This document shows, in pieces, positions 44,327-56,769 of a stretch of DNA of 64,000 nt. This stretch comes from Haematobia irritans (lineage: Eukaryota; Arthropoda; Insecta; Diptera; Muscidae): contig NC_134399.1 in assembly GCF_050003625.1 (NCBI RefSeq), positions 36,534,671 through 36,598,670 of the forward strand, read 5' to 3'. The position numbers were made by a program, and so were the translations under genes. The first letter of the stretch is position 1, and each line of letters opens with the position of its first letter. The notes under the pieces are model-generated. The model worked only from the letters and a program-made list of their open reading frames with translations. It did not search any database and had not been told where the DNA came from.

Positions 44327-46343
44327 TATACCCTCCATCATAGGATGGGGGTATATTAACTTTGTCATTCCGTTTGTAACACATCGAAATATTGGTCTAA
44401 GACCCCATAAAGTATATATATTCTGGGTCGTGGTGAAATTCTGAGTCGATCTAAGCATGTCCGTCCGTCCGTCCGTCTGTTGAAATCACGCTAACTTCCG
44501 AACGAAACACGCTATCGACTTGAAACTTGGCACAAGTAGTTGTTATCGATGTAGGTCGGACGGGATTGAAAATGGGCCATATCGGTCCACTTTTACGTAT
44601 AGCCCCCATATAAAGGGATCCTCAGATTTGGCATGCGATTGCTCTAAGAGAAGCAAATTTCATCCGATCCGGCTGAAATTTGGTACATGGTGTTGGTATA
44701 TGGTCTCTAACAACCATGCAAAAATTGGTCCACATCGGTCCATAATTATATATAGCCCCCATATAAACCGATCCCCAGATTTGGCTTGCAGAGCCTCAAA
44801 GAGAAGAAAATTTCATCCGATCGGGCTGAAATTTGGTACATGATGTTGGTATATGGTCTCTAACAACCATGCAAAAATTGGTCCATATGGGTATTTAATT
44901 ATATATAGCCCCCATATAAACCGATCCCCAGATTTGGCTTGCAGAGCCTCAAAGGGAAGAAAATTTCATCCGATCCGGCTGAAATTTGGTACATGATGTT
45001 GGTATATGGTCTCTAACAATCATGCAAAAATTGGTCCACATCGGTCCATAATTATATATAGCCCCCATATAAACCGATCCCCAGATTTAGCTTGCGAAGC
45101 CTCAAAGAGAAGCAAATTGCATCCGATCTGGCTGAAATTTGGTACATGGTGTTGCTATATGGTCTCTAACAACCGTGCAAAAATTGGTCCACATCGGTTC
45201 ATAAATTAATATAGCGCCCATATAAACCGATCCCCAGATTTGGGTTCCGGAGCCTCAAAGAGAAGCAAATTTCATCCGATCCGCCTGAAATTTGGTACAT
45301 GATATTGGCATATGGTCTCTAACAACCATGCAAAAATTGGTCCATATCGGTTCATAATTATATATAGCCCCCATATAAACCGATCCCCAGATTTGGCTTG
45401 CGAAGTCTCCAAGAGAAGCAAATTTCATCCAAAACGGCTGAAATTTGGAACATGGTGTTAGTATATGATCTTTAATAAGCTTGGCAGAATTGGTCCATAT
45501 CGGTCCATAATTATATATAGCCCCCATATAAAACGTTCTCCAGATTTGACCTCCGGAGCATCTTGGAGGAGCAAAATTCATCCGATCCGGTTCAAATTAG
45601 GAACGTGGTGTTAGATATGGTCGCTAACAACCATACCAAAATGGTCCAATCACACAAAAATTGGTCCATATCGGTTCATAATCATGGTTGCCACTAGAGC
45701 CAAAAATAGTCTACCAAAATTTTATTTCTATAGAAAATTTTGTCAAAATTTTATTTCTATAGAAAATTTTGTCAAAATTTTATTTCTATAGAAAATTTTG
45801 TCAAAATTTTATTTTTAGAGAAAATTTTGTTAAAATTTTATTCGGTTCATAATAAAATTGTCATCATTGTCAAAATTTTATTTCTATAGAAAATTTTGTT
45901 CAAATTTTATTCGGTTCATAATCATGGTTGGCACTCGAGCCAAAAATAATCTACCAAGATTTTATTTCTATAGAAAATTTTGTCAAAAGTTTATTTCTAT
46001 AGAAAATTTTGTGAAAATTTTATTTCTATAGAAAATTTTGTTAAAATTTTATTTCTGTAGAAAATTTTGTCAAAATTTTATGTCTACTTTGTCAAACTGA
46101 ATTATATACGTATTGGATCGATCTTTTTTGATTATATAAATATACCACGTATATATTACATACGTTACATATAATTTAGAAGATGGTGTTAGCAGGTTTT
46201 AAGATACCTTGCCATCGGCAAGCGTTACCGCAACTTAAGTAATCCGATTGTGGATGGCAGTGTTTAGAAGAAGTTTCTACGCAATCCATGATGGAGGGTA
46301 CATAAGCTTCGGCCTGGCCGAACTTACGGCCGTATATACTTGT
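44327..46343 (+). mobile_element. Helentron family A, copy 7, full-length
   Basis: The 5' hairpin tataccctccatcatagga is at 44327. The A block and four clean cgtc repeats are followed by about seven 153-bp repeats, then 29-bp minisatellite in two blocks (45712-45845 and 45955-46085). The second is introduced by a repeated cggttcataatcatggttg. Then come gaattatatacgtattgg, ttaagataccttgccatcgg, the subterminal gatggagggtac and the 3' hairpin, ending cggccgtatatacttg. Confidence 0.9.
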
Positions 46344-46735
46344 TTAAATTTTCATTTTACCATTTCTGGATCAAAAAGAACATTTCTACTGCTTTAGAAG
46401 TTATGCTTAATTGAATAAAGCAATTTTTAAAATAAGTTTAGATAAATTGGATGGATTTGAAATAAGGGTCAAATAAAAAAAAAAATAAAATATAAAAAAA
46501 AACAAAAATTATTGTTTTGCAAGTGAAATTAATTAAGTCGAGCAATAAAACAAGTTAAATTAAATTAAAAACCACAAAATTAAAATGAGTTCAATAAAAT
46601 AAAATAAATTAAGTCAAATTACATTTTAGAAAATTAAATTTAATTTATTATTTAATTTATTTAATTTATTAAATTTAAATTATAAAATTATTTGGAATTT
46701 AATTAAATTTAATTTGACGTAATTTCCTTTAAGCT
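46344..46735. other. AT-rich low-complexity DNA
   Basis: Repeated aaattaaattt and aaaataaaat words. Nothing coding. Confidence 0.6.
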
Positions 46736-47301
46736 CCCAGCAAAAAAATTTGGAAATTCTTCCAAAGGTGCAACTTTAAAAGCACTTCCAGAAGATGCAC
46801 TCACAATGATGCTCTTTATTTTAACTACCCAAGATGTTCTTTTAATTCAATTTTTTATATCTTAGTTTTTTTCATACTAATGGGTAATTTTAACTTTTTT
46901 TGTTTCAAATAGGTTAAAAACAGAGTAAGAATTCATAAAATGGTACATACCATTTAAATTTTGTCGAAAAAAGTGATAAATCCAATCTGAAAAAATTTTG
47001 AATTTTTGAAAATATTTGAGGTCAAACGTTTCCGACAAGCGTTAGAATCCATTAAAAATTATAAAAAATTATAAAAATTATTTATTCGACAAAATATCAC
47101 AGAATTGTTTAATTTACATCCAAAACATTGAATTCGGATCACACCTAAAGAAGTAATGCAAACTCAGTGCAACGGCTGTTGAAATGGAGGACTTCTGTCC
47201 TATGACAAGCCCATGTTAAATTCATCGCTTCTGCGTCAATTTTGAACCACTTCCAAAAAGAACATTTTCATTACTTTTTTTGAGACGCTTTTTTTGCTGG
47301 G
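46736..47301 (+). mobile_element. CCCAGC-type MITE, second complete copy
   Basis: Termini cccagcaaaaaaatttgg and tttttttgctggg are flanked by CT on both sides (46734-46735 and 47302-47303). It matches the inner copy at 40053 closely for its full length, with a few small gaps. The 2-bp flanking repeat differs (CT here, AT there), which supports a 2-bp target duplication. Confidence 0.85.
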
Positions 47302-47869
47302 CTAGTTAAATTTAATTAATTTTGATGAAATCTGCATTGTTGGGACATTTGTTGGAGCGAAGAATTATAGAGATTTATACAATACAAAATGAAAAATAAA
47401 CTAATGTTACATTTTTAATTAAATCGGTTTAAATTCATTCAAATTGAATTCTACTGAAAACGCTCTTTTGTTAATTTTAATTCGTAATTTTTTTTACATT
47501 ATTTAAAATTAAATTGAATTAATTCAAATGATTTTAACTAAATTGGAGTGCTTTGAAATAAGTGTTAAATAAATTAAATTAAACTAAACACACTAATTTT
47601 TTACTACGTTTCCTTTATTTAATTAAATCAAATAAAAATACAAAATTTAAACGTGATTTGTACTATAAAATTAATGTTAATTTATATTCAATTTAAATTA
47701 TATTATATTCAAAATCACTCAATTTAAACAAATATTATTTTTTACAAAATTAAATTTAAATTATAAAATTAAATAATGAATTTAATTTAATGAAATGAAT
47801 ATAAATTAAATTATATACAGAAAAGATCACTACCACTTATATTGAGTCCATTATTAAAAAAGAGGAAAT
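47302..47869. other. AT-rich low-complexity DNA
   Basis: It is dominated by aaatta and taaatt words. No repeat boundaries or coding signal. Confidence 0.6.
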
Positions 47870-48074
47870 CGGTCAATTAGTTGAGGGTAATAAATCCAAA
47901 TTTCTGCAAATAGGGCAATAGATTTAGGTAAGAGCTGCATGTAAGTCTAAATACGATCAGCTAGTACGTCAAAATTTGAAATTTGAATAACATAGGTTAA
48001 TAACATAAATAAGAATATTATGGCCAAATATGACAAAATCGAGCGATGCTTATATATGGGACCTATATCTAAAT
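47870..48074 (-). mobile_element. Helentron family B fragment
   Basis: It aligns by eye with 57430-57620: ggtaataaatccaaattt, attatggccaaat, gagcgatgc and tatatctaaatctga in the same order. It is cut at 48075 by a LINE. Confidence 0.7.
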
Positions 48075-48890
48075 CTGATGTACGCTGATGATGTACAAAC
48101 ATATTTGAGCAGCGATATCCGTTCTTTGATCGCCGGTATAGACATGATCAATGACGACCTCCTTTCTGTGAACAACTGGGCTACAAGAAATGGATTACTC
48201 CTGAATCCAAGGAAGTCTAAATGCCTAGTGATACATGGACGTGGTATTCAAGTCCCTAACGACATTGAGGTTGAGATTGACGGACAACAGGTGGAAATTG
48301 TTTCCACGGCCAAGAATCTTGGTGTAGTATTGAATAGTAACTTGTCTTGGGGGGATCATATAAACTACATTGTTGGTCAGGCATATGCGAAATTAAGAAC
48401 TTTATGGCACACTCAGCGATTTACGCCGCTCAGGACAAGGATTATCTTAGCTAAGAGTTATGTCTTGCCAGGAAGTGAACTATTTTCGGGTTGCGATGCC
48501 GGAAGCAGACGGAAGTTGAATGTTGTTTACAATAATATTGTGAGATACGTTTATGGATTGAGGCTCTTTGACCATATCACCAGATACAGGGAACTTCTTT
48601 ATAGCGTGTCATTCGATAACTTGTTGAGAATCCGACAACTTTTGTTCCTTCATAGAATTATTTATACACGCGAACCTAGGTACCTATATGAGAGGCTTCG
48701 CTTCGCGAGGTCTAACAGGAGTAAGAAATTAGTTCCTTTGCGGCATCGAAGTCTGGTTTCAACTTGGCATTTCTTCACACATGCGATAAGTGTCTGGAAT
48801 GTACTCCCTCATGACATACAACGAAACAGCAACACATTAGATTTCAAAAACATATTATTTCCCCATTATTCAATTTTATTATCAAACTAA
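48075..48890 (+). pseudogene. 5'-truncated LINE reverse transcriptase (C-terminal half)
   Basis: It encodes the C-terminal part of a non-LTR retrotransposon polymerase. The catalytic palm motif is LMYADDVQTYL (YADD). Then come NGLLLNPRKSKCLVI, AKNLGVVLNSNLSWGDHI and the thumb/connection region, ending near SVWNVLPHDIQRNSNTLDFK and a stop at 48888-48890. The frame is intact for about 270 codons but lacks the endonuclease and the first half of the polymerase. A methionine at 48030 in the upstream Helentron B piece is in frame, so a chimeric 286-codon frame exists. The AT-rich 3' tail runs to about 48980. The clade (Jockey/CR1 group) is not certain. Confidence 0.88.
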
Positions 48891-48981
48891 TCTTAACAGC
48901 ATATATGCTATATTTCTTTTCCTTTGTCGTAATAATTATAATCATGTAATAATTATTTTTGTAATTAATTTTTATAATTAT

Positions 48982-50616
48982 TATACCCACCACCATAGGA
49001 TGGGGGGTATATTAACTTTGTCATTCCGTTTGTAACACATCGAAATATTGCTCTAAGACCCCATAAAGTATATATATTCTGGGTCGTGGTGAAATTCTGA
49101 GTCGATCTGAGCATGTCCGTCCGTCTGTTGAAATCACGCTAACTTCCGAACGAAACAAGCTATCGACTTGAAACTTTGCACAAGTAGTTGTTATTGATGT
49201 AGGTCGGATGTATTGCAAATGGGCCTTATCGGTCCACTTTTACGTATAGCCTCCATATAAACGGACCCCAAAATTTGGCTTGCGAAGCCTCTAAGAGAAG
49301 CAAATTTCATCCGATCCGGCTGAAATTTGGTACTGGTGTTAGTATATGGTCTCTAACAACCATGCAAAAACTGGTCCACATCGGTCCATAATTATATATA
49401 GCCCCCATATAAACCGATCCCCCGATTTGGCTTGCGAGGTCCCTAAGAGAAGCAAATTTCATCCGATCCGGCTAAAATTTGGTACATGGTGTTGGTATAT
49501 GGTCTCTAACAACCATGCAAACTTTGCACAAGTAGTTGTTATTGATGTAGGTCGGATGTATTGCAAATGGGCCTTATCGGTCCACTTTTACGTATAGCCT
49601 CCATATAAACGGACCCCAAAATTTGGCTTGCGAAGCCTCTAAGAGAAGCAAATTTCATCCGATCCGGCTGAAATTTGGTACTGGTGTTAGTATATGGTCT
49701 CTAACAACCATGCAAAAACTGGTCCACATCGGTCCATAATTATATATAGCCCCCATATAAACCGATCCCCCGATTTGGCTTGCGAGGCCCCTAAGAGAAG
49801 CAAATTTCATCCGATCCGGCTAAAATTTGGTACATGGTGTTGGTATATGGTCTCTAACAGCCATGCAAATATTGGTCCACATCGGTCCATAATTATATAT
49901 AGCCCCCATATAAACCGATCCCCCGATTTGGCTTGCGAGGCCCCTAAGAGAAGCCAATTTCATCCGATCCGGCTGAAATTTGGTACATGGTGTCAGTATA
50001 TGGTCTCTAACAACCATGCAAAAATTGGTCCACATCGGTCCATAATTATATATAGCCCCCATATAAACCGATCCCCCGATTTGGCTTGCGAGGCCTCTAA
50101 GAGAAGCAAATTTCATCCGATCCGGCTGAAATTTGGTACGTGATGTTAGTATATGGTCTCTAACAACCATGCAAAAATTGGTCCACATCGGTTCATAATT
50201 ATATATAGCCCTCATATAAACCGATCACCAGATTTGACCTCCGGAACCTCTTGGAAGACCAAAATTCATCTGATTCAGTTGAAATTTGGTACGTGGTGTT
50301 AATATATGGCCTCAAACTCCCATGCAAAAATTTGTCGATATCGGTCCATAATTATATATAGGCCCCATATAAACCGATCCCCAGATTTGACCTCCAGAGC
50401 CCCTTGGAAGAGCAAAATTCTTCCCATTCGGTTGAAATTTGGTACGTGATGTTAGTATATGGTATCCAACAACCATGCAGGAATAAGAAGTTTTAAGATA
50501 CCACAACCCATGTAATTCGATTGTGGATGACAGTCTTTCGTAGAAGTTTCTACGCAATCCATGGTGGTGGGTACATAAGATTCGGCCTGGCCGAACTTGC
50601 GGCCGTATATACTTGT
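48982..50616 (+). mobile_element. Helentron family A, copy 8, with internal duplication
   Basis: The 5' hairpin tatacccaccaccatagg is at 48982 and the 3' hairpin ends near 50616. It has the A block and about nine 153-bp repeats, but no minisatellite. A 348-bp segment (49173-49520) is repeated at 49521-49868 with very few differences. The 3' part jumps from a 153-bp repeat straight to aagaagttttaagatac, and the usual atgg subterminal repeat reads ccatggtggtgggtac here. Open frames on both strands (for example 49694-50143) repeat a 51-residue unit because 153 is a multiple of three. They are not genes. Confidence 0.9.
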
Positions 50617-50869
50617 TTTTGTTTATTGTTTCCTTTTAAATTATAATATTTTCTCTTAATTCTTTAATTGTATTTTTAGATTTTTTGTTTCGATTTTCTT
50701 TATTTATATGAACCTAACGTAACTTGTTATTATTACTAAGAGGAAATACTTTTTAATGAAAATTCCTGTACAGTAAATATAAGTCGTAAGTATTGTTGTG
50801 CAGGATAAATAAATAAATAAAAGATTAGAGTAAGCCAAGTTTGAGTAAGATTGCTTGATAAATAAGGTT
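50617..50869. other. Short AT-rich unassigned DNA
   Basis: Nothing recognised between two Helentron-type elements. Confidence 0.4.
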
Positions 50870-51349
50870 TTTATGGCCAAATTTGGGAAAATCGGGCGAT
50901 ACATATATATGGGAGCTATATCTAAACGTGAACCGATTTCGGTGAAATTTTGCAGACTTAAAGGGTGATGAAAAAGTTTACTATGTGCAAAATTTGATGA
51001 CGATCGGTTTGTAAAAAAGCGCAACGTGACTCCATTTGTCGAAATCGGGCGATACATATATATGGGAGCTATATCTAAATTTAATCCGATTTCTTCCAAA
51101 TTCAATAGCGTTCGTCCTTGTGGCCAGAAAACACCCTGTACCAAATTTCATCCAAATCGGTTAATAATTGCGACCGGAATCCTGTGAACAACAAATACAT
51201 GGACAGACGGACGAACGGACGGACACCAAGCGCTAGATCGGCTCAGGAGGTGATTCTGATATGGAGTCTAAAATCAATATTTCTGGTAGGCACATTTTTT
51301 GGGCAATCAAAGTTATTATACCCTGACCACTATGTGGTTTAGAGTATAA
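50870..51349 (-). mobile_element. Helentron/DINE-like element, family B
   Basis: On the minus strand the 5' end is the hairpin tatactctaaaccacatagt, then ggtcagggtata (51320-51348). A cgtccgttcgtccgtctg block and the ctgagccgatctagcgc word follow. Then come two copies of a repeat with gggcgatacatatatatggg, then agctatatctaa. The plan is the same as family A and DINE-1, with different sequence. No 3' end was recognised. Confidence 0.78.
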
Positions 51350-52592
51350 AAACATACAAATTTTCTTTTTTTTTCGAAAGAAGAAAATAGCATAGAAAAA
51401 TTGTATGTATTTATGAAAATTTATTATAATATACACAAGAAACTAAACGAATACATTAAATAATTTTCAATAAAATGAATGAAACAAAACAGAATTAAAC
51501 TAAATTAAATTGTTTGGAATAAAATTAAAATAAATTAAATGGATAATTTGTTTGTATACGAGTATTTCTTGCTCTTTCCAAATCCACTGTGCATACAGTT
51601 ATAGCTTTATTAGATGGCCAACAAATAAAGTTATAAAATTTGATAATAGAATGAAATAAACAAATAAATTTGTATGAAAAGATTTCATATCATGCCGAGC
51701 ATAAGAGTTAAGATTGACTTAAGCCGAGCGTTAGTAGTGTTAAGACGAATCAATAAGAGACGATTGGAAGTAAACCAATTTTAAGATGTCTATGTGTGAG
51801 TGAGTGTGTGTACTTTGCTACGTATGAGAGAATGAGAGAGGTTGAAATGACAAGTCAAAAACTTCAACTCCACTTGATTGTGTTGAGCTCTGAACTGGTT
51901 AATCCAATAGTGTTATGATATGATTATTATTATTATTATTTTATTATGATTATGAATTTATTATACGGATTTTTTGTTGTTTTATTTTAGAAATCGAAAA
52001 ATAAAAGAACTGATTCGGTTAGACTGACAGTCACTCAGCCAAATAAGGAATTAAACAATAGAAACTCAAGCAATGCTGAGGATGGGAAGCAGGTTACTTA
52101 GTGCAGGGAATTCAAATTGAGCTCTCTGTGATTTTATATTCACCTCATACAATTGATTTAGTTGAGGCGATGCAGTGTCTAGATTGAATTGGAGATTGAA
52201 ATGTCTATTTCGATAATTGTGCGTGACTTGTGAACTTTGCTTGTTTTCTAATTTTGATGGTTCATCTTCATTTGGTTCCAGTTGGTTTTGAAATTCGCTC
52301 TTTTGTTTTGATTTTGTTATATTTTATTTCATTAGTTTGCTTTAGTTTACATTCAATTTATATTCAAATGGGACGTTGCTTACACAGCAATTGATGTTGT
52401 TGTTTAACAAATCTTTTGTATTGCAGGGTATTTTGAAAATGGTGAAACCTTCTCGGATTATTTGAAAATTATAACAGCAATAGAGTTACATGCAAACTAA
52501 ATAAAACTTTTGATAAACGGCTAACTTAAATGTTTTGTATTTCTTTCAAAGATTCAAAACTTTATAATCAAAGAAGTGTTTGTTACAACATG
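51350..52592. other. Unassigned AT-rich DNA
   Basis: Some aaattaaa low complexity at the start and an attattattatt run near 51923-51945. The remainder looks single-copy and noncoding. Confidence 0.45.
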
Positions 52593-52701
52593 TTTATATT
52601 ATACAAAAAAGCATGCCGGTTCCCAAGATTTTTTCTTTAGACTAATGATTTTGGTATTGTTTCCGAGCCAAAGAGGCAGAGAATTGAAGTAAGGATACTT
52701 T
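52593..52701. repeat. Dispersed repeat, left part (continues at 55196)
   Basis: It matches 40990-41080. It is interrupted at 52702 by the hAT-like element and resumes at 55196 with ttagaacacaattctc. Confidence 0.6.
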
Positions 52702-52865
52702 CATTAGCGTTTCTAGAAATTTTAGCCCCCTATCTATTATACAGTAAATTAATACATTCATAAGCGTAGGAAGGCCTCTGGGGAGGGGGCTTAGACCCCT
52801 CCAGAAAAATTTTAGCCCCCCCAGAATTTGAAAACCTATTTACGATTTTCCATTGTTTTTAATAT

Positions 52866-53387
52866 CCAGCAAAAAAGCGTTACCAAAAAAATAATGAAAA
52901 TGTTATATTTGGATCCGGAAGTGTGGAAAATTGGCGCAGAAGTTATGAATTTAACATGGGCTTGTCCTAGGCCGGATGTCCACCATTTCAACAGCTGTTG
53001 CACTGAATTTGAATCGATTTTTAGGGTGTGATCTGAATTCAGTGTTTTGAATGTGAATTAAAAATTTGTGTGATATTTTTCCAAATAAAAAATTTTAATT
53101 TTTTTAATGCATTCTTATACCGAAACGTTTGACCTCTAACATTTCCAAAAATTGTCGATATTTCTAGAATAGATTTGGCTTTTTTGCGGCAAAATGTTAT
53201 TAATTTTTACCCTTTTTTAACGTATTTAAAAAAATACCCATTAAAAATATGAAAAAAAGTTGTAGAAATTGAATTTAAAAACTTCCTGTATAGCTAAAAC
53301 AATTAGCATCTTAATGAGGACATTTTTGGAAGTGCTTTTACCATAAAGTTGTGTCTTTGGAACAACTTCCAATTTTTTTTTTCTGGG
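52866..53387 (-). mobile_element. CCCAGC-type MITE, third copy, inverted and diverged
   Basis: It starts ccagcaaaaaagcgttacc and ends with a ttttctggg terminus. Internally, tttggatccggaagtg and gatgtccaccatttcaac match the other copies in reverse. It is more diverged than 40053 and 46736. Confidence 0.8.
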
Positions 53388-53649
53388 AAAAATTATGGAA
53401 CTATTAGTTGCTTTATTATAAATTAATTGTCTACACCCTCAAAAAAAATCGCCTCTTTAACATATGTTCCAAACATATTTTGCAGGAAGCACATATATTA
53501 TTGGATACTGCCGAAACATTAATATGTTTGTTTTATGTGAACATATTCTATTTTTGGAAGCATTTCGAGCCAAAAATATTATATGCTTGGAAGAATTTTC
53601 CCCAAAGAAGATTGTGCTCATTCCCTAACATAATTTTCACTTCCACGAA

Positions 53650-53815
53650 ATTTTTTAGTTCTTGGCACCTTTTTCTGTAATACAAATAATGTTGAAGAAA
53701 TTATTCAATTTTATAATTTTTTTAAATTTTACCTTTCGCCTGGAGGGAGAATCGAACCGAGGACCATACAGTTTGTAAGCCAACACACTACCACTGAGCT
53801 ACGTAGCTGTTATAG
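53650..53815 (-). mobile_element. SINE2, tRNA-derived (minus)
   Basis: Read on the minus strand, tagctcagtggtagtgtgtt is an A box and the B box is ggttcgattctcc. The body ends in words shared with 31865 and 56770. The anticodon arm is disrupted and the acceptor does not pair, so it is not called a tRNA gene. Confidence 0.75.
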
Positions 53816-53924
53816 TCACCAGAAGACAATTATCGTTATAAGTTACATTTATATAGCATAGTTTGCAGCGCCCACGAGCCCATGCAAACATAACATTATT
53901 TAACAGAAACATACATGTGTTGGC

Positions 53925-54005
53925 AACGTGGAGCAGTGGTTAGCATGTCTGCCATACATGCAAAGGGTCGTGGGTTCAATTCCTGCTCCGACCAAACACC
54001 AATTG
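53925..54005 (+). mobile_element. tRNA-like SINE head (SINE3) on the plus strand
   Basis: The sequence ggcaacgtggagcagtggtt is followed by agcatgtctgcc and the B box gggttcaattcctgctccga, then a poly-T run. It is similar to the SINE1 head but distinct in wording, and it faces away from the SINE2 unit 110 bp to the left. A counterpart is at 57056. Confidence 0.65.
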
Positions 54006-55195
54006 TTTTTTTTTTTTTAATTTACACATTTATATTTATACTATATTAAATTTTTATAATGAAACTGCGAAATGTGGGTTATTAAAGATTTACAGTCAGA
54101 AACAGTGCTTGATATAAACGAAATGGACTGAGCTTTTGGATAAAATATTATTTTTTTATTGCAAAAATAACAATTTTGTAATAAAAAACTGGTTTTGGTA
54201 TAAAAGTTTGATATTTTGGAAGGAATTCAAAAACTCTAACAAAGGAAGAACGTGGGGTCGAGTATAAACATACATAAATAATTTTATAATATACACAAAT
54301 TAAATAATATTTAGACTTAAATTAAATAATATTTAGACTTAAATTAAATAATATTTAGACTTAAGCGTATAAAATTTTTGGCCTTATCATAAAGCAGTTT
54401 CCGAAACAACACATAAGCGGTTTCACAGAAATTGCTCTCTTTCGATTCTCTCGCTGTATTAATTTGATATCTTTCGTCAACCCTCCCGGTTTTTATCTCT
54501 ATTTCTTTCTCTATACTCTCTCTGTCGCTCTCTGAATAAAATATCACAACATATATATGTTTACTCGAAATTTGTAAATTTATATATGTTTACATTCACA
54601 CATATAATTTTTATGAAACATGCATGCCCCAAACATAATGTATTCTAACATATTAACATATGTGTTCCAAACATTTAGTGTTAGTTTGAGAACATTACAT
54701 GTTTGCACTTAAATATATTGTGTTTAAAAATTGTGCCCGAAACACATTTTGTTTATATCGAAACATATGAAAAACATATTTTTCTAACAGTGTAGTTATG
54801 TTCTGTTATGTTTTTATAAAATAAAATATTAACCCTCTAATGCCCCAATTTTTTTGCCACAAGAAAAATGTATACGGTAAAATTCAGTATATGCTGCAAA
54901 GCCTCTTGAACAGTTTCAACGAAATTTTCTTTTTATATTACCCAGTTTTGTTGGCTTAAGGTGTGTTTTACTAAAGGCTTCCTCATATAACGAAGCCCGC
55001 CTAAAGGCAGGATTGGGCATTAGAGGGTTAAGTGAATCTATAACTTCAGTCTATTATTTTTTAGCTAGGGGGGCTATAGCCCCCCCCCTAGGAAAATTGT
55101 CTAGCTACGCTAATGAATACATTTGAAAATTGTAAATAGGTTTTCAAATCCTGGGGGGTTTAAGCCCTTCCCCCAGAGGCCCTTCTACGCTAATG

Positions 55196-55223
55196 GATAC
55201 CTTTAGAACACAATTCTCTTTTA
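55196..55223. repeat. Dispersed repeat, right part
   Basis: It continues the repeat interrupted at 52702 (tagaacacaattctctttta), which matches 41094-41115. It runs into a Helentron fragment at 55224. Confidence 0.55.
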
Positions 55224-56361
55224 AGGTTGAAATTTGGTACATGGTGTTAGTATATGGTCTCTAACAACCATGCAAAAACAGGTCCATATCGGTCCATAAT
55301 TATATATAGGCCGCATATAAACCTATCTCCAGATTTGGCTTGCGGAGCCTCTAAGAGAAGCACATTTCATCCGATGTGGCTGCAATTTGGTACATAATTT
55401 TAGTTTATAGTCTCTAACAACCACGCAAAAATTGGTCCACATCGGTCCATAATTATATATAGCCCCATATAAACTGATCCCCAGATTTGGCTTGCGGAGC
55501 CTCTAAGAGAAGCAAATTCCATCCGATCCGGCTGAAATGTGGTACATGGTTTTAGTTTATAGTCTGTAACAACAACACAAAAATTGGTCAACATCGGTCC
55601 ATAAATATATATAGCCCCCATATAAACCGATCGCCAGAATTGACCTCCGGAACCTCGTGGAAGAGCAAAATTCATCCGATTCGGTTGAAATTTGTTACGT
55701 GGTGTTAGTATATGATCTCTAACAACCATGCAAAAATTGGTGCACATCGGTCCATAATTATATATAGCCCCCATTTAAATCGATCCACAGATTTGACATC
55801 CTCTTGGGGGAGCAAAATTCATCCGATCCTATTGAAATTTGGTACTGTGTGAAATTTGGTACATTGCGCTAATATATAGCCGCTAACAACCATGCCAAAA
55901 TTGGTCCATATCGGTCTATAGTTATATATAGCCAATCCGCGAAAATAATCTACCAAAATTTTATTACTATAGAAAATTTTATCAAAATTTTATTACTATA
56001 AAAAATTTTGTCAAAATTTTAGTACTATACAAAATTTGGACAAGATTTTATTTCTATAAAAAATTTTGTCAAAATTTTATTACTATAGAAAATGTTGTCA
56101 AAATTGTATCTTAAGAAAATTTTGTAAAAATTTTATTTCTAAAGAAAATTTTGTCAAACTGAATTATATATGTATGCATTTAATCGGCATTTTTGTTTTT
56201 TTGTATAATATATATACCCCGTATGGACTAACTTACAAAGTGTTACCGCAGCACAAGTAATTCGATTGTGGATGACAGCCTTTAGTACAAGTTTCTATGC
56301 AATCCATGGTGGAGGGTACATAAGATTCAGCCTGGCCGAACTTACGGCCGTATATACTTGT
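55224..56361 (+). mobile_element. Helentron family A, copy 9, 5'-truncated
   Basis: It starts within a 153-bp repeat (ttgaaatttggtacatgg) and has about four repeats. A short 29-bp minisatellite follows (55955-56155, with the variant ttattactataga), then gaattatatatgtatgc, ccatggtggagggtac and the complete 3' hairpin. Confidence 0.88.
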
Positions 56362-56554
56362 TTTTTAATGAAACAAGTAAATTTTATTATTTTACACAGA
56401 AATTTAACTTAATGGAAATAAAATGGCTAAACTAAAATAAATCTCGCTATAGGTCACAGGACGATATTGCAATATCAATTGATGAACAGCATCAATGGTT
56501 TTCGGAAGAATAAGAGATTTTAGACGATTTTCACGAAATTCATCTTGGATTGAA
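56362..56554. other. Short unassigned spacer
   Basis: AT-rich. Nothing recognised. Confidence 0.4.
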
Positions 56555-56769
56555 CTACACGCCAGAAAAAAATTCTTTCCTCCCAAACGAAATTTTAGAC
56601 AAACAAAGTTCGTTTCTCATTTGCTTTTCGCTGTAAGGAAGTGTATTTGGAAGAAAAGTATATACTTTTTGTGATAAACGTTTATTCTTTTCCAGGAGGT
56701 AAAAACAATTTCATAAAGACTAACTCAAAAAAAAAAACCTTGTTTTCTTGCTAGTTGCATTTTCCCTCA

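Larger units (their letters stand above)
53436..54795. mobile_element. Composite MITE carrying two opposed tRNA-like units, copy 2
   Basis: The left end is acaccctcaaaaaaaatcgc, and the right end reads aaaacatatttttctaac followed by agtgtag. The outer parts carry ccaaacatat-type words as in the 31419 copy. The middle holds a minus SINE2 unit (53650-53815) and a plus SINE-like head (53925-54005). Confidence 0.7.
52702..55195. mobile_element. hAT-like element with nested insertions
   Basis: Ends cattagcgt (52702) and acgctaatg (ending 55195) are inverted repeats. Flanks gatacttt (52694-52701) and gatacctt (55196-55203) match at 7 of 8 positions, consistent with a hAT-size duplication. Internal ggcctctggggagggggctt (left) and its counterpart aagcccttcccccagaggcc (right) extend the symmetry, with gcccccc runs on both sides. 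It encloses a CCCAGC MITE and a composite tRNA-bearing MITE. Confidence 0.68.

Noticed and set aside
49694..50143. 149-codon open frame (and its 131-codon antisense partner) with 51-residue repeats
   Set aside because: It lies wholly in Helentron 153-bp repeats. 153 is a multiple of three, so open frames on both strands follow from the period. The same artefact occurs at 18395, 30260, 44520, 55400, 61599 and 62021.
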